DNA of 64,000 nt from Rhodopirellula sp. P2. GTDB lineage: Bacteria > Planctomycetota > Planctomycetia > Pirellulales > Pirellulaceae. Each line of letters begins with the position of its first letter. Position 1 is the stretch's first letter. Made by a program: the position numbers and the translations under genes. The DNA lies in NCBI RefSeq assembly GCF_028768465.1, contig NZ_CP118225.1:2089001-2153000 (forward strand). The letters are read 5' to 3'. Of this stretch, positions 62,373 through 64,000 are shown one piece after another. The notes beneath the pieces are model-generated. The model worked only from the letters and a program-made list of their open reading frames with translations, made no database searches and was not told where the DNA came from.

Positions 62373-63569
62373 ATGCCGACCCCATCGCTGACTCACCGCC
62401 TTCGACTGAAAAGCCTTTTTGCGTCCTCACTGGCACTGTCGTGTGTCGCGTTGGGATCGCTGTCTGGCCCGCAAGAGGTTTGTGCTGACGAAAGTACTTC
62501 AGCGTCCCAGCAGACTGCCCACGTTGGCAATTTTGATGATGGACGAGTGTCGGTGCAGAAGATTGCTGTGGAAGACGCCACTGACCAGTTGGCCAAGCAG
62601 GCAATCGCCGAGCTGGGATTGGACGATTCAAACGTCATCCAGCAAGTGTCGGCCACATCGCCGGTGACATCGCCGGTGACATCGTTCTCCGCGAAAGAGA
62701 CCTTGGTTCCGTTGATGGACGCGAAGGGCACCGCCGGCAATCCGGATGATCATCGATCAACCCCACCAATCGCCGATCATCCTTTGGGTTGGGCGCTCGG
62801 GTTTGCCCAGGCCCATGCTGACCACATTCGTCAACACGTCAGCGACTACAGTTGCAAGCTGATCAAACGCGAACGGATTGATGGCGTTTTGCAGACGCCT
62901 CAAATCATGGACGTGGCGGTTCGAGTGGAACAAGCCAACGAGCAAGGTGATGTCTCGCCGATGTCGGTGTTTCTGCAGTACCAGTCACCACGCACCCTTC
63001 GTGATCGTCGTGTGCTCTACATCGAGGGCGAGAACGAAGGCAAAGCCCGGGTTCGAAAAGGCGGTGGAGCACTGAGCTACCTCGTGTTGTCGATTGATCC
63101 ACATGGTCGGCAAGCCAAAGAACAAAGCAACTACCCGATCACGGACATTGGATTTGACAAGATCATGAACCGTTTGATCGGGTTGATCGAATTCGACATG
63201 GAGAATGATCCCAGCGGTGACAACACCGAAGTGACCTACTTTCGCAACGCCCGGGTGATGGGCCGTCCAGCCACGCACATTCAAATCGTTCATCCAACCC
63301 AGGAAGGCGGGGTCACATTCCATCGTGCCAACGCGTTCATCGACGACGAACTGCACGTGCCGATTCGTTTGGAGGTCTACGATTGGCCAGCTTCGGAAGG
63401 TGATTCACCTGAGTTGAAGGAAGAGTACACCTACGCGGATCTGAAGCTGAACGTCGGTTTGGCGGATGCCACGTTTGCATCGACTCGCTTGAAAGGCAAA
63501 CTGAACGGCCACGTTGGTCTGACCGAAGCCGATTCGAAAGTCAGTCCCAACGCCGTTGCCAAAGACTGA
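62373..63569 (+). CDS. exported DUF1571 protein
   Basis: The 398-residue protein starts with a signal peptide (LKSLFASSLALSCVALGSLSG) and has the DUF1571 pattern in its second half: YSCKLIKRERIDGVLQTPQIMDVAVRVE, then MSVFLQYQSPRTLRDRRVLYIEGENEGKARV and FHRANAFIDDELHVPIRLEVYDW. DUF1571 is common in planctomycetes and has no known function. A short in-frame repeat (SPVTSPVTS) lies in the linker at about residue 95. ATG 62373 gives the signal peptide; the frame is open further upstream. Confidence 0.85.
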   Translation: MPTPSLTHRLRLKSLFASSLALSCVALGSLSGPQEVCADESTSASQQTAHVGNFDDGRVSVQKIAVEDATDQLAKQAIAELGLDDSNVIQQVSATSPVTSPVTSFSAKETLVPLMDAKGTAGNPDDHRSTPPIADHPLGWALGFAQAHADHIRQHVSDYSCKLIKRERIDGVLQTPQIMDVAVRVEQANEQGDVSPMSVFLQYQSPRTLRDRRVLYIEGENEGKARVRKGGGALSYLVLSIDPHGRQAKEQSNYPITDIGFDKIMNRLIGLIEFDMENDPSGDNTEVTYFRNARVMGRPATHIQIVHPTQEGGVTFHRANAFIDDELHVPIRLEVYDWPASEGDSPELKEEYTYADLKLNVGLADATFASTRLKGKLNGHVGLTEADSKVSPNAVAKD

Positions 63570-63617
63570 TGTTCCTGGCAGCTTTGTCGGGGACACACGG
63601 GACACAAGCTGATTTCG

Positions 63618-64000
63618 TCACTTCTCGGTTCCTGTCGCTGCCTCGGGTGGTGCCAGTTGGTTGAGACTCTTCAGGTAAGCGACCACATCGGCGAGTTCGG
63701 ATTCAGACAATGTTTTGTCCAAATCGCTGGGCATGGTCGAGACGATGCTCGGGACCATTTCTTCAATGTCGTCATGAGCAATCGCAACTGGTTCACCGGT
63801 TTGTTGCTGCAGGTGCAATGCGTCGCTGGTTTCGCGTGCAATGAGTCCCGTGAGAACACGCCCGTCAACGGTCAAGACTGAGTACGTTTCGTAATCACGC
63901 ACGATTGTCGCCGACGGAAACACGATCGATTCCAGCAGGTCACGGTCGGCACGATTCGCTCCAATTGTCGTCAGGTCGGGACCGATTTGACCGCCCTTGC
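63618..64000 (-). CDS. PVC-type heme-binding domain protein, C-terminal part
   Basis: The reading frame runs off the right edge. Its visible 127 residues include GGQIGPDLTTIGANRADRDLLESIVFPSATIVRDYETYSV, which is the conserved region after the heme site in the Pirellula/Verrucomicrobium-type heme-binding domain. It ends in SDLDKTLSESELADVVAYLKSLNQL, the usual last helix. The CxxCH lies beyond the window. Full-length members are large membrane or periplasmic dehydrogenase-like proteins. The gene converges with the DUF1571 gene. Confidence 0.88.
   Translation of the reverse strand, partial: KGGQIGPDLTTIGANRADRDLLESIVFPSATIVRDYETYSVLTVDGRVLTGLIARETSDALHLQQQTGEPVAIAHDDIEEMVPSIVSTMPSDLDKTLSESELADVVAYLKSLNQLAPPEAATGTEK

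Overview
The window looks like a chromosomal segment of a planctomycete of the Rhodopirellula/Pirellulaceae type. The support is the gene content: a BBP7-type outer-membrane protein, a DUF1571 protein, a PVC-type heme-binding protein at the right edge, a secreted sulfatase, a C25-like peptidase, an ECF sigma factor coupled to a Ser/Thr kinase, and many exported WD40, PQQ-like and lactonase beta-propellers. I ran no database search, so family names rest on motifs read by eye.

Layout. 0-9 kb: a MoxR-ATPase/VWA operon, an Rrf2 regulator divergent from a CxxCH protein, csrA followed by tRNA-Glu, and small or hypothetical proteins including a thioredoxin-fold lipoprotein. 9-17 kb: rarA, a DUF1499 protein, a REP-associated transposase (RAYT) inside a repeat-rich island, ilvE, fabZ-fabI and a lipid-linked polysaccharide flippase. 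17-21 kb: a GntR/YtrA regulator with a two-gene ABC exporter. 21-25 kb: a secreted protein, an Fe-S photolyase and hisA. 25-33 kb (mostly minus): sulfatase, C25-like peptidase, ruvX, DinG-type helicase and an acyltransferase-like protein. 33-41 kb: an SpoU methyltransferase, a Pil_N-domain protein, BBP7, GYF and PH-domain proteins, nrdR and a DevC-like permease. 41-57 kb: a giant PQQ-like protein, an operon of a small membrane protein, trkA, serB and 5-oxoprolinase, then a lactonase, a WD40 protein and an SDR. 57-64 kb: kinase and ECF sigma, a CaCA antiporter, a DUF1571 protein and the C-terminus of a PVC heme protein.

The most unusual content is non-coding. A 27-nt REP family occurs in at least six head-to-head pairs (BIMEs). 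In each pair one copy carries an AACTC/GAGTT stem and the other a compensated AAGTC/GACTT stem, with two loop subfamilies (GCCAA near 11-12 kb, GTCAA near 25 kb). The RAYT gene lies between two BIMEs and takes its stop codon from one of them. The spacer of the other BIME, normally about 12-14 nt, has grown into 269 bp of 7- and 8-mer arrays. A 291-bp block holding the 3' end of ilvE and a BIME has been tandemly duplicated, and a 271-bp block near 25 kb has been triplicated. A MITE-like element with 28-bp terminal inverted repeats (57653-57981) is nested in a palindromic repeat whose uninterrupted copy lies at 53054-53194. Two composite repeats (14785-15070 and 25616-25904) each end in a 102-bp inverted-repeat unit.

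Several minus-strand genes form overlapping transcription units: fabZ-fabI (4 bp), acyltransferase-dinG (4 bp), peptidase-sulfatase, small membrane protein-trkA-serB-oplAH, and sigma factor-kinase (about 50 bp). Possible regulation is visible as a long bipartite inverted repeat before the GntR-ABC operon, two inverted repeats between the Rrf2 and cytochrome genes, and a strong intrinsic terminator after tRNA-Glu.
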